Part shown: piece after piece, positions 48,239-57,900 of the stretch
Layout: every line of letters begins with the position of its first letter
How positions within the stretch are numbered: the stretch's first letter is position 1
From: an uncultured Eubacteriales bacterium
Lineage (GTDB): Bacteria > Bacillota > Clostridia > Lachnospirales > Lachnospiraceae
DNA: 60,391 nucleotides
Assembly: GCA_949292725.1 (NCBI GenBank)
Contig: CASFAQ010000008.1
Location: forward strand, 1-60,391
Direction of reading: 5' to 3'
Translations under genes and position numbers: made by a program
The notes under the pieces: model-generated
The model's database searches: none
What the model saw: only the letters and a program-made list of their open reading frames with translations
Told to the model about the DNA's origin: nothing

Positions 48239-48267
48239 TTGTATTTGTGTTTTGAGTGTGCTATACT
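48239..48267 (+). promoter_or_regulatory. Promoter of nrdD-nrdG
   Basis: TTGTAT (48239-48244), 17-nt spacer, TATACT (48262-48267). NrdR boxes lie just downstream. Confidence 0.65.
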
Positions 48268-48274
48268 AGAAAAC

Positions 48275-48322
48275 GCACAAGATATTGTGCCACAGCCGGA
48301 AGATGAATACAAAATATTGAAG
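48275..48322 (+). promoter_or_regulatory. Tandem NrdR boxes
   Basis: Box 1, GCACAAGATATTGTGC (48275-48290), is a perfect dyad matching the NrdR consensus (ACACwATATwTwGTGT-like). Box 2, ATACAAAATATTGAAG (48307-48322), is degenerate, and its centre is 32 bp away, three helical turns, the usual NrdR spacing. Both lie downstream of the -10, as expected for repression. Confidence 0.7.
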
Positions 48323-48342
48323 ATGAAGATGGAGGAGATTTT

Positions 48343-50559
48343 ATGGAAGTGGCAGTAAAAACTAATGTAATCAAGCGTAATGGGGAGGAAGTTTTATTTG
48401 ACATTACGAAGATTGTTAATGCAATTAAGGCTGCTAATAAAGAGGTTGATAAGATACATCAGCTCAGTGATTACCAGATTAACGCTGTGGCGGATAAGAT
48501 AGCGAAAAAAAGTGATGAGATGACTCATGCCGTTAATGTCGAGGATATTCAGGATATGGTGGAGACGGGTATAATGGAGATGCGTGGATACGAGGTGGCG
48601 CAGAAATATGTCCGTTATCGTTATAAAAGAGAGCTTACAAGAAAGTCAAATACCACTGATGATGGAATACTTACACTTATTGAGAATGTAAATGAGGAGA
48701 TCACTCAGGAGAATTCCAATAAGAACGCGGTTATTAATTCCACACAGAGAGACTATATGGCGGGCGAGGTAAGTAAGGACCTTACCAAGAGACTTCTCCT
48801 TCCAAAGGAAATCGTGGATGCGCATGAACAGGGAATCATCCATTTCCACGATTCGGATTATTTTGCACAGAAGGAACATAACTGCGACCTTGTTAATCTT
48901 GAGGATATGTTGCAGAACGGCACGGTTATAAGCGAGACCATGATTGAAAAGCCTCACAGCTTTTTTACTGCGTGCAATGTAACGACACAGATTGTAGCCC
49001 AGGTTGCAAGCAACCAGTATGGCGGGCAGTCATTCACCCTTTCACATCTTGCTCCTTTTGTAGACATCAGCAGGCAGAAGCTCCGCAAGGAAGTTATTGA
49101 AGAACGTAAAAAATGCGGAGATACATTAGATGAAGAAACGATAGACAAGGTGACGGAGATACGCCTGCTCAAAGAAGTAAAGAGCGGTATACAGACGATA
49201 CAGTACCAGCTTATAACGCTTATGACATGTAACGGACAGGCACCGTTTGTCACGGTGTTTATGTATCTGGATGAGGTTCCGGAGGGGCAGACCAGAGATG
49301 ATCTTGCTCTTATCATTAAGGAAGTTCTCAGACAGAGGATGGAAGGCGTAAAGAATGAGAAGGGAGTATGGATTACTCCGGCATTTCCTAAGCTTATCTA
49401 TGTTCTTGATGAGGATAATATCACGGAGGATTCAAAGTACTGGGATCTTACCGTGCTTGCTGCCAAATGTACAGCGAAGCGCATGGTTCCGGATTATATA
49501 TCGGCTAAGGTTATGCGTGAGCTTAAGCAGGGTGATGTGTATCCGTGCATGGGATGCCGTTCGTTCCCGACTGTGGAGGATAGCCAGCGCAATCCTGACG
49601 GAACACGCAAATATTACGGAAGATTCAATCAGGGTGTTGTCACCATTAATCTTGTTGATGTTGCATGTTCCTCTGATGGGGATATGGACAGGTTCTGGGA
49701 GATATTAGAAGAGAGACTGGAGTTATGCCACAGGGCGCTCAGGTGCAGACATGAGAGGCTTCTTGGCACGACGTCCGACGTAGCTCCTATCCTGTGGCAG
49801 CACGGAGCGCTTGCGCGTCTTAAGAAGGGCGAGAAGATAGATCCGCTGTTGTATAATGGATATTCGACCATTTCGCTCGGATATGCGGGGCTGTGTGAGA
49901 TGTGTATCAGAATGATAGGAAAGAGCCATACTTCTGAAGAGGGAAGAGAGTTTGCACTGGCTGTAATGCAGAAGCTCAATGATAAATGCAAGGAGTGGAA
50001 AAAGGCTGAAAATATAAGTTATTCCGTATATGGAACTCCGATGGAGTCAACAACGTACAAGTTTTCCAAATGCCTTCAGAAGAGATTTGGAATCATTCCG
50101 GGAGTAACTGATAAGAATTACATTACGAACAGCTATCATGTGCACGTGACAGAGCATATAGACGCGTTTAGTAAGCTTAAGTTTGAGTCTGATTTTCAGA
50201 AGCTTTCGCCGGGCGGAGCAATCAGCTATGTAGAAGTTCCTGACCTTCAGGACAATACGGAAGCGGTTCTGTCTGTTATGAAGTTTATATATGATAATAT
50301 AGTTTATGCCGAACTTAATACCAAGAGCGATTACTGTGAGCGCTGCGGTTATTCCGGTGAGATAAAGATAGAAAAGAATGAATTTGACAAGCTTATATGG
50401 AAATGCCCGAATTGCGGTAATACCAATCAGGATGAGATGTTCGTTGCGAGAAGAACGTGCGGATATATAGGTACGCAGTTCTGGAATCAGGGAAGGACTC
50501 AGGAGATAAAGGACAGGGTTCTTCACATGTCAAATGAAACATTTGCGCAGGAAGCATAG
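48343..50559 (+). CDS. nrdD: Anaerobic ribonucleoside-triphosphate reductase
   Basis: 738 aa, class III RNR making dNTPs without oxygen. An N-terminal ATP-cone (VIKRNGEEVLFDITKIVNAI, residues ~8-95) gives allosteric control. The catalytic domain includes DSDYFAQKEHNCDLVNLEDM. A zinc site CERCG...CPNCG and the glycyl-radical motif RTCGYIG (radical Gly707) lie at the C-terminus. It is controlled by the promoter and NrdR boxes upstream. NrdG follows after 31 nt. Confidence 0.97.
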   Translation: MEVAVKTNVIKRNGEEVLFDITKIVNAIKAANKEVDKIHQLSDYQINAVADKIAKKSDEMTHAVNVEDIQDMVETGIMEMRGYEVAQKYVRYRYKRELTRKSNTTDDGILTLIENVNEEITQENSNKNAVINSTQRDYMAGEVSKDLTKRLLLPKEIVDAHEQGIIHFHDSDYFAQKEHNCDLVNLEDMLQNGTVISETMIEKPHSFFTACNVTTQIVAQVASNQYGGQSFTLSHLAPFVDISRQKLRKEVIEERKKCGDTLDEETIDKVTEIRLLKEVKSGIQTIQYQLITLMTCNGQAPFVTVFMYLDEVPEGQTRDDLALIIKEVLRQRMEGVKNEKGVWITPAFPKLIYVLDEDNITEDSKYWDLTVLAAKCTAKRMVPDYISAKVMRELKQGDVYPCMGCRSFPTVEDSQRNPDGTRKYYGRFNQGVVTINLVDVACSSDGDMDRFWEILEERLELCHRALRCRHERLLGTTSDVAPILWQHGALARLKKGEKIDPLLYNGYSTISLGYAGLCEMCIRMIGKSHTSEEGREFALAVMQKLNDKCKEWKKAENISYSVYGTPMESTTYKFSKCLQKRFGIIPGVTDKNYITNSYHVHVTEHIDAFSKLKFESDFQKLSPGGAISYVEVPDLQDNTEAVLSVMKFIYDNIVYAELNTKSDYCERCGYSGEIKIEKNEFDKLIWKCPNCGNTNQDEMFVARRTCGYIGTQFWNQGRTQEIKDRVLHMSNETFAQEA

Positions 50560-50590
50560 TATATAATATATGCAGAAGGAAGGAATAAAG

Positions 50591-51112
50591 ATGCATGTCG
50601 GACAAATACTTACTGTTGACAGCGCCAATGGACCGGGAATACGAATCAGTGTATTTGTATCCGGCTGCACTAACCATTGCAAGGGGTGTTTTCAGCCACA
50701 GACATGGGATTTTGAATATGGAGAGCTGTATGATGTCGATATGGAAGATTTTATTGTAAATGAACTTAGCAAACCATATTATCAGGGGATTACCATTCTT
50801 GGTGGAGAGCCCTTTGAGATATCCAATCAGCAGGTGATTGCGGAACTTATCAGACGCATAAAGAAAGAGATGCCGGAAAAAGATATCTGGATGTATACCG
50901 GTTTTTTGTATGATGTTGACCTGCAACCCGGGGGATGTCGTTATACGCCGGTCACTGATGGGATACTTGACAGTATTGACGTGCTTGTTGATGGTAAATT
51001 TGTTGAAGAATTAAAGAATATACAATTAAAATTCAGGGGGTCCGAGAATCAGCGCCTTATTGATATGAAAGCTACAAGAAGGATGGAAAACGTTGTTATG
51101 TGGGATGGATAA
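50591..51112 (+). CDS. nrdG: Anaerobic RNR activating protein
   Basis: 173 aa radical-SAM activase of NrdD. SGCTNHCKGC holds Cys26, Cys30, Cys33; ILGGEPFE follows. ATG 50570 is in frame, but AAGGAAGG between it and ATG 50591 shows the latter is the start. The 3' end overlaps an upstream in-frame GTG of the thioesterase gene. Confidence 0.95.
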   Translation: MHVGQILTVDSANGPGIRISVFVSGCTNHCKGCFQPQTWDFEYGELYDVDMEDFIVNELSKPYYQGITILGGEPFEISNQQVIAELIRRIKKEMPEKDIWMYTGFLYDVDLQPGGCRYTPVTDGILDSIDVLVDGKFVEELKNIQLKFRGSENQRLIDMKATRRMENVVMWDG

Positions 51113-51132
51113 CTGAATATGAGGAGAGGCTT

Positions 51133-51624
51133 ATGGCATCTGGTGTTAATGAAAGAAGGAAGAAGAGAGTTCGTGATTCGGTAGTTGAGCAGTTCTTTCA
51201 GGTGCGTCCGGGGTATCTTAACGGAGCGGGAAGGCTGTTCGGCGGAAGACTTATGGGATGGATTGATGAGGTAGCAGGGCTTACAGCTGTCAGACATTCA
51301 GAATGTAATGTTGTAACTGCATCCGTGGACAACCTGAAATTTATCCGTGGAGCTTATCAGGGTGATCTTGTGGTGCTTATCGGAAGAATAACCTATGTAG
51401 GTTCGACGTCGATGGAGGTCAGGGTGGATACTTATGTTGAGGATCTGAACGGCATGCGAAGACCTATTAACAGAGCGTATCTTATGATAGTTGCCCTTGG
51501 AAAGGATGGTAAACCTACGGAGGTTCCGGGGCTTATTGTAGAAAGCGAATCCGAAAAGGCAGAATGGGAAGCTGCGATAAAAAGAAAAGAGATGAGGCAG
51601 CAGAGAAAGGAAGAAGGATTCTAG
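51133..51624 (+). CDS. Acyl-CoA thioesterase-like hotdog protein
   Basis: 163 aa. Hotdog-fold acyl-CoA hydrolase of the BFIT/YciA type: GRLFGGRLMGWIDEVAGLTA, then TASVDNLKFIRGAYQGDLV. It hydrolyses acyl-CoA esters; substrate unknown. GAGGAGAGG at 51121-51129 supports ATG 51133; the longer GTG 51100 start would overlap nrdG. A C-terminal charged tail ends the protein. Confidence 0.88.
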   Translation: MASGVNERRKKRVRDSVVEQFFQVRPGYLNGAGRLFGGRLMGWIDEVAGLTAVRHSECNVVTASVDNLKFIRGAYQGDLVVLIGRITYVGSTSMEVRVDTYVEDLNGMRRPINRAYLMIVALGKDGKPTEVPGLIVESESEKAEWEAAIKRKEMRQQRKEEGF

Positions 51625-51636
51625 TTTAATAATAAA

Positions 51637-51670
51637 AGGATGGCAGGTTATCCTGTCATCCTTTTGTGTT
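51637..51670 (+). terminator. Terminator of nrdDG-thioesterase
   Basis: 11-bp stem (51637-51647 with 51652-51662, one G-U), TTAT loop, TTTTGTGTTTG tail. Confidence 0.85.
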
Positions 51671-51682
51671 TGTTTGCCATGG

Positions 51683-51717
51683 GTGCGCTCTAACGGGTGA
51701 AAGTCCCGAGTGTGCAC
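51683..51717 (+). mobile_element. Group II intron 5'-end fragment
   Basis: The stretch begins GTGCGC and holds GGGTGAAAGTCCCGAG and GTGTGCAC, matching the 5' terminus and the first hairpins of bacterial group II introns (GUGYG start; GUGAAAGUCC). Only about 35 nt remain; domains II-VI and a reverse transcriptase are absent. Confidence 0.5.
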
Positions 51718-51754
51718 TTTACTTGATTTATATTAAAAATCTCATAGAAAAATT

Positions 51755-51964
51755 TTTTTGGCGGCAACAGCAGAAGGATTATCGTGCTCTATGCGTATCC
51801 CTTTAAACAAAGAACACGACATCGTCAAGAAAAAACTAAAAGTACCGCCGACCTATATAATACCCGTATTTATCGGTATTGGTTTCGCAAATCCAAAAGA
51901 GCCGCAATTAGAGCAATATAAGCCCGATATAGACAAACAAATACGCTTTGGAAGATGGAAATGA
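51755..51964 (+). pseudogene. Nitroreductase C-terminal fragment
   Basis: About 69 codons in frame with no proper start: AATAEGLSCSMRIPL, KKLKVPPTYIIPVFIGIGFA and IDKQIRFGRWK, typical of the C-terminus of small FMN nitroreductases. The N-terminal two-thirds are missing. A TTG at 51758 allows a spurious start. Confidence 0.72.
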
Positions 51965-52017
51965 TGATAAAGGAAATTGAAGTAAAAAGTGTTGAAACAT
52001 CAACTTTCCAAAATTAA
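51961..52017 (+). pseudogene. SPL-like radical-SAM protein N-terminal fragment
   Basis: 18 codons, MMIKEIEVKSVETSTFQN then stop. The start overlaps the nitroreductase stop (ATGATG). The first 13 residues resemble the conserved opening of SPL-family radical-SAM proteins (IKEIxVKSVxTKS), after which the gene is lost. Very short, so tentative. Confidence 0.4.
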
Positions 52018-52046
52018 AAGACACCAACCTTTCGATTGATGTCTTG
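52011..52046 (-). terminator. Terminator of the CE15-like gene
   Basis: AAGACACCAA/TTGATGTCTT hairpin (52018-52045, one mismatch); minus-strand tail TTTTAATTTT. Confidence 0.65.
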
Positions 52047-52080
52047 ATTTCACCTTTTATTGTATAAATTCATCTGTACA

Positions 52081-53823
52081 TTATTCAGGGATCATAGCCT
52101 CGTATACTTCTTTGTTATTGATTCCTGAAGGCGTATCCGTAAGTTCAAAAAGAGTGGTTTGAAGATCTGATATCTCGAAGTCTGCCACATCCGTTCCGAA
52201 ATACATCTCGTTACAGTATTTGAACAGCTTTACAACGTCGTCGTTCAGGATATTATGTCCCATAGATGCGTCGTGCAGATTGATTATTATATTATCGCTC
52301 AGACCAAGCATGTCGAATACCTGCTTTGCTTTCTGGAAGTTATACCAAAGTGACGGGGTATTCTGCCATATATCATAATTAAAACCACCTATAAGCATAA
52401 GGGTTCTTCCTTCTTCTGCATACAAAGCGGACAGATAGTATTGGTCAAAAGGAAGCTGATAGATATTTTTAAACTGTTTGAATCTCTCATTGAACCAATA
52501 ATTTTCGCCGCTGCTCTGTATACTTCCGAGAGTTTCTATATCGCCCTGACTGTATGTAGCGGTAGACATGAATCCGAGGCTGGATACATCATAGGTCTGT
52601 GTTACAGTGGCGTTTGGATTGTATCTGAATACTCCCATGCCGCCGCAGCCGGAGCATGTTGGAAGCGATATCTTAAATCGCCTGTCGAATGCCCCGCATA
52701 CCGCCGTTGCTTTTCCCCAACGTGAGACTCCGCCTATGATTGCAAAGTCAGGATTGATATTATAATCGCCGCCGGCGCCTGCATACAGAGAATCGAGGAT
52801 CTTGCTTGCTCCCCATGCCCATGCCATGAGCACGCCACTTTGTTCGCGCCATTCATCGGCATTGTAAGGATACAACGTATAGAAGGCGCCACTTCGTGCT
52901 GCTGAGTCTGAAGAAACCTGTGCGGTATCATAATTAATTACTGCGTATCCGTTATCGAGAGCCGTCTGCTGTTCAGTGAGATTGCCCATTGAAATAATAA
53001 CAGGCCATCCGTTCTCCGGTGCAGAACCATCAGGAACATTGACATCTACCGTAAATGATGCGCTGGCATCAGCTTTCTGACCCTGAATGGAGCCGTCTGT
53101 CGATATATCAATCTTAAGATTATTTCCGTCGACACTGTAGGATAATGTTTCTCCTTCTCCATCTCTCCACATACCATACATATAATATTGATACATCTGG
53201 CGTATTTCTTCTGCACGTCCGTTCCAGTTATCGGCGGTAACAGGAGTCTGGTCAATGTAGGTAAACATATCCGGAGCGGTTTCGCATTCTTCAAGTTCAC
53301 TTACCTCTACAAGATTGGCAAAAGGAATCGGAGTAGGTGTGGGTACAGCTGTAGGAGCCGGAGTATGCGTAGGTACGGAAGGAGTGACGTAAGGCGTGAC
53401 CTGGACAGCCTGAGCCGTATTTTGCGTAGGCTGTGTCTGTATTGTGTCCGCAGGCGTTGCATCCCTGATCGTAATCTTACATTTAAGCTTTATGGTTTTA
53501 CCATTAATCTTATATGTTGCGATAACCGTTGTGCTTCCGGCTTTTAAGCCCTTTATTACTGCATAGGCTTTTTTACCCGATGTTTTCTTTTTGGTTATTT
53601 TTGCAATCTTTGATTTTTTGCTTTTCCATTTGATCTTAGCTTTTTTATTGCCGTTTTTAATGCTTAATCTGACCGATTCATTAACGGTAATGCTGCATTT
53701 TTTTCTGTTCAGTGCAGGTTTTTTTGCTGCCGATGTTTCATATGCGGCGCAAAGAGTGCATATCATGACGCCTGACATGATACAGCAGATGCATCTGAAC
53801 AGGTTCTTTCTAAAATGTTTCAT
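52081..53823 (-). CDS. Secreted Big_2-domain CE15-like glucuronoyl esterase
   Basis: 580 aa. Signal peptide (~1-30), lysine-rich Big_2 domain (~35-115) closely like that in the first gene of the window, a long Thr/Pro/Val linker (~125-165), then an alpha/beta-hydrolase. GVSRWGK with Ser367 matches the CE15 consensus G-x-S-R-x-G-K, and HDASMGHN near the C-terminus holds a candidate catalytic His. CE15 enzymes cut the ester between 4-O-methyl-glucuronoyl xylan and lignin alcohols. The ribosome site is a run of seven G (53830-53836). AraC regulator lies immediately upstream. Confidence 0.87.
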   Translation of the reverse strand: MKHFRKNLFRCICCIMSGVMICTLCAAYETSAAKKPALNRKKCSITVNESVRLSIKNGNKKAKIKWKSKKSKIAKITKKKTSGKKAYAVIKGLKAGSTTVIATYKINGKTIKLKCKITIRDATPADTIQTQPTQNTAQAVQVTPYVTPSVPTHTPAPTAVPTPTPIPFANLVEVSELEECETAPDMFTYIDQTPVTADNWNGRAEEIRQMYQYYMYGMWRDGEGETLSYSVDGNNLKIDISTDGSIQGQKADASASFTVDVNVPDGSAPENGWPVIISMGNLTEQQTALDNGYAVINYDTAQVSSDSAARSGAFYTLYPYNADEWREQSGVLMAWAWGASKILDSLYAGAGGDYNINPDFAIIGGVSRWGKATAVCGAFDRRFKISLPTCSGCGGMGVFRYNPNATVTQTYDVSSLGFMSTATYSQGDIETLGSIQSSGENYWFNERFKQFKNIYQLPFDQYYLSALYAEEGRTLMLIGGFNYDIWQNTPSLWYNFQKAKQVFDMLGLSDNIIINLHDASMGHNILNDDVVKLFKYCNEMYFGTDVADFEISDLQTTLFELTDTPSGINNKEVYEAMIPE

Positions 53824-53871
53824 GCTAATCCCCCCCCTTTTGTGTGTTGATAAGTAATTTATAATATATAA

Positions 53872-54738
53872 TCACGTGTCCCCATATTGTCTTCGAAAGC
53901 TTTTCGGGGATATGCCGATGTGATTTTTGAACACTTTTGAGAAGGCAAGAGAATCGGAATATCCGACTCTTCGCGCAATTTCACTTACGGACAACGATGT
54001 TGTCTTTAACATATTTTTAGCCTGACTTACGCGGTACTCAATAAGATATTCGTGTGGTGACATATTCATGACTTTTTTGAAACACGTGGTCAGATATGAG
54101 CGATTGATTCCAATATAATCAGCAATGGACGATATACGGATGTTGTTATAGTAGTTGTTCTCAATATAATCCAGCGCATGATTGACATAAGTTCTGTAAG
54201 AATATTCATATTCGGTGGATGCAGATGTGTTCTTGTGAAGGTCGTCTCCAAGCTGTGCGGCAAGAGTATAAAGATATGCTTCGCGCTTGAATTCGTTGGA
54301 AAATGTAAGCTGGCACGCCTCGAGAATTCCCATGACACCGTTTGCATAAGGTGTGGTGTCCGGTACCGCACTTACGGGGTTATCCTTTGAAAGCCCTGCA
54401 TAGCTTAGAACGGCCTCTGCCTTGGCGCCGTTAAATGCAAACCATACGTAAGACCATGGCTCCGTGCTGTCCGCCTTATATATCGTCGAGATGCCGGGCC
54501 ATATAACAAATATCATTCCGGCGCTCAGCTCATATGTTTTATCACCAATTATATAAGTTCCTTTTCCTGACATAACTACATGTACAAGGTACGCATCCCT
54601 TACATAAGGACCAAATGTATGGGAAGGTCCGCAGTTTTGCGTGCCGCAATAGCACAGGTAAAGGTCATGCTGACTTTTTTCTACGGATTCAAGACATTTG
54701 TAATGAGCAGTATTGGTAAGATGCGGTGTAATATCCAT
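53872..54738 (-). CDS. AraC-family transcriptional regulator
   Basis: 288 aa. N-terminal cupin sensor domain (~20-110; YLVHVVMSGKGTYIIGDKTY) and C-terminal double HTH: ISSIADYIGINRSYLTTCFK and VSEIARRVGYSDSLAFSKVF. It lies between and divergent from GH97, and upstream of CE15 in the same direction, so it probably senses a sugar and controls one or both. Start ATG 54738 with AAAGGGG. Confidence 0.93.
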   Translation of the reverse strand: MDITPHLTNTAHYKCLESVEKSQHDLYLCYCGTQNCGPSHTFGPYVRDAYLVHVVMSGKGTYIIGDKTYELSAGMIFVIWPGISTIYKADSTEPWSYVWFAFNGAKAEAVLSYAGLSKDNPVSAVPDTTPYANGVMGILEACQLTFSNEFKREAYLYTLAAQLGDDLHKNTSASTEYEYSYRTYVNHALDYIENNYYNNIRISSIADYIGINRSYLTTCFKKVMNMSPHEYLIEYRVSQAKNMLKTTSLSVSEIARRVGYSDSLAFSKVFKNHIGISPKSFRRQYGDT

Positions 54739-54844
54739 AGAAAAGCCCCTTTCGCATAAGTTTTATATCTAATATAATTATATAAGAATACATGTGTAAT
54801 TACAAGAAAGAAACATTTTTGCATGTTGATTTAACAAAGTTCCA

Positions 54845-54873
54845 TTTATTAAAAACAGTATTTGGCGTACAAT
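54845..54873 (+). promoter_or_regulatory. Possible promoter of the GH97 gene
   Basis: TTTATT (54845-54850), 17-nt spacer, TACAAT (54868-54873). The weak -35 would fit activator dependence. Confidence 0.4.
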
Positions 54874-54946
54874 TAAAACAGGTACGGCAACCGCCGCAAT
54901 GTATAACGGATGCGAGGTTTCCGAAAAAGACAGGAGGTAATGTATT

Positions 54947-57900
54947 ATGAATAAAAAAGTAAAAAATGCAGTTCTGTCGTCTGTTGTGACTGCATCCATG
55001 CTTTTAGGGGTTTTAAGTCCTTTGTCCATATTTCCTTCCGAAGGTGTGGCAGAAGCTGCCGTCATGGGTGATGAGGGAGCGGACGGACTTACTCAGATTG
55101 ATGTGCTTAGTGTAAGCTCGCCTGACGAAAAAATCAGGGTTCAGATATGGGACGATGCAAATGGTGCGTATTATTATTCGGCGTATCTGAATGATTATGT
55201 GGTATTTCAGTGCTCGCCGGTAGGCATTGTCACTCAGGATGTGGATCTTTCAGAGGGGCTTAGTCTGGACGAGAGTTCTGTTAAGATTACCGATGGAAAA
55301 GACGAGTATGATATTATTCAGGGTCCTGTAAATCATGTGAGCAAGGAATATAAGGAGCTTGAATTCAAACTGACCAAAGATAATGCAGATATGGTTATGC
55401 AGTTTAGGGTATCCAATGACGGTATGGCTTATCGTTATCTTGTTGATACGGACAGGATAAGGGATGATGAGAGTGTGTCCATAACATCGGAGGAGAGCTC
55501 TTTTGTTCTGCCTGACGGCGGTACGATATGGGCTAATTCCCAAAGCGCAACATATGAGGGAGGCAGATACGAGAAGAGATCCATGTCACAGGTGAAGTCT
55601 TCGAATGCTTCATACTCAACGCCTGTACTTGCTGAGATTCCTGAAGCAAACGGCGCATGGGCTCTCTTATCAGAGGCAAGCGTATATAATAATGAAGATC
55701 CGTACTGTGCTTCAGTATTTCAGACCAAGGCCGGCGATAAGGCTCTTAAGGTTAAGTTCGGAGTCAGGCTGATCGGCGAGGATGATATGAGCAAGCATGG
55801 TTATGTCGGAGACAGACCACATGAGGATGTTAAAACGGTTAATTTCACGGATACATTTGAGACGCCTTACAGAGCTGCCATAATAGGAGAGAGCCTGAAT
55901 GACATTGTATCGAGTACACTCATTTCAGATCTGAATCCTCCGGCAGAAGGAGATTTCTCCTGGGTGATACCTGGTACATCCGTGTGGTCATGGTGGTCTA
56001 CGGCTTCCGATAACATAGACTATGAAAGCATGATGGATTATATTGATTTCTGCTCCAATTCCGGTATAGAGTACTGTCTTGTTGATTACGGATGGGAGAT
56101 ATGGGATAATTACGAGGAAAAAATAAGAGGACTTGTCGAGTATGCTAATGAGCGTGATGTAGCTCTCATTCTCTGGTACGGAGTTCACAAATGGGATGCA
56201 AAACATATCTTTGACCTCGATAATGTGGATGATATAGAAGAACAGTTTGCATGGTGTGAGCAGATGGGAGTTAAGGGTGTTAAGGTCGATTATATTGAGA
56301 GCGACAGCCAGTATGCAATGAAAAATATGTACTGGATAGCAGATATTGCCGCAAAGCATCATCTTGTTGTAAATTTCCACGGATGTACCGACCCTAACGG
56401 AGAGAACCGTACATATCCTAATATTCTTTCCAGTGAGGCCGTATGCGGAATGGAATATTTCAAGTGGTCTGACGCATCTCCGATAGAGACGCTTATGCTG
56501 CTTCCGCTTACGAGAAATGTAATAGGCTCTATGGAATATACGCCGGCGCTGCAGACGCATCCGAGAAGTCCTGCAACATCAGGATTCATGCTGTCTATGT
56601 GTATCCAGTATGAATCGGCAGTTCAGACATTTGCTCAGTCGGGATATGTATATCCGGGATATACAGGATTTTCGCTGATTGCGGATGTGCCTAATACATG
56701 GGATGAAACCAAACTTCTTGAAGCATATCCTGGAGAGTATATTACTCTTGCAAGAAGGAGCGGGGACAACTGGTATGTGGGTTCTATGACAAAAGAAGCG
56801 GGAGCTTGCGACATATACCTTGATTTCCTTGATCCGGGCTGTACGTATAATGCATACATTTATCAGGATAACAACGACGGCAGTGATATAGAGCTTAGTA
56901 AAACAACTGTAAGACAGGGAGATAATATCAGTGTTCCGCTGCTTGAAAACGGAGGCTGTGCAATTAAGCTTACCAAGAACGATCCGGTTAAGTGGACCGT
57001 ATATGATAACTATAATTATTATGAGGCTGAGGATGCGGTTCTCTCCGGCAACGCTGCCGTAAAGGATGAGATTGCCGCAGTATCGGGAAGAGCATATGTA
57101 AACGGGCTTGGAAGTTCTTCATCCAACTCCATTACATTTGATAATATAAATGTACCTGAGGATGGAACGTACCAGTTTAAAATATATCTTATATCATCAT
57201 CTGAAAGTAACCTGAAGGTTGATATTAATAACGGTGAAGATGTTATCTCACTTAGCGGCCTTGTGGGAATAAAGGGAGACTGGGGTGATTCTGTCGGCGA
57301 CAGCGGAGGTTATATCGATATTTACCTTCATGAAGGAGATAATACCATAACACTGTACAATGACTCGGGCAATTCACCATCCATAGACAGGATAGCAGTA
57401 TCAAAGGCTCTTATATCGGATGCGCAGGTAACGCTTTCCCAGTCCGAATATGAGTATAGTGGCAGCGAATGCATGCCATCCGTTACAGTTGTAAGAGATG
57501 GAAAGACGCTTACAGAGGGCGAACAGTACGAGCTGTTTTATTCAAATAATATTAATGAAGGAACGGCGGCAGTATACATAACGGGTATCAACGGTTATGG
57601 AGGACGCATTGTAAAAGAGTATACCATCAAGGCGAAGAATGTTACGGTAACACCGCCTGCCGACAATGGAAGTATGACTACAACCAATCCTGCTGTTAAT
57701 GCTCCTGCAGAGGTGACCAAAACCGTCTCAGCTCCGGGCAGGGTTAAGATTAAGAGTGCAAAGAGTGCCGCCAAGCGCAAAATAACGGTAAAATACAAGA
57801 AGCTAAAAGGTGTATCGGGATATCAGATAGCATACGGCACCAATAAAAAACTTAAAAAATCAAAAACACTTACAGTTAAGGGCAATAAGGCAAAGGCTGT

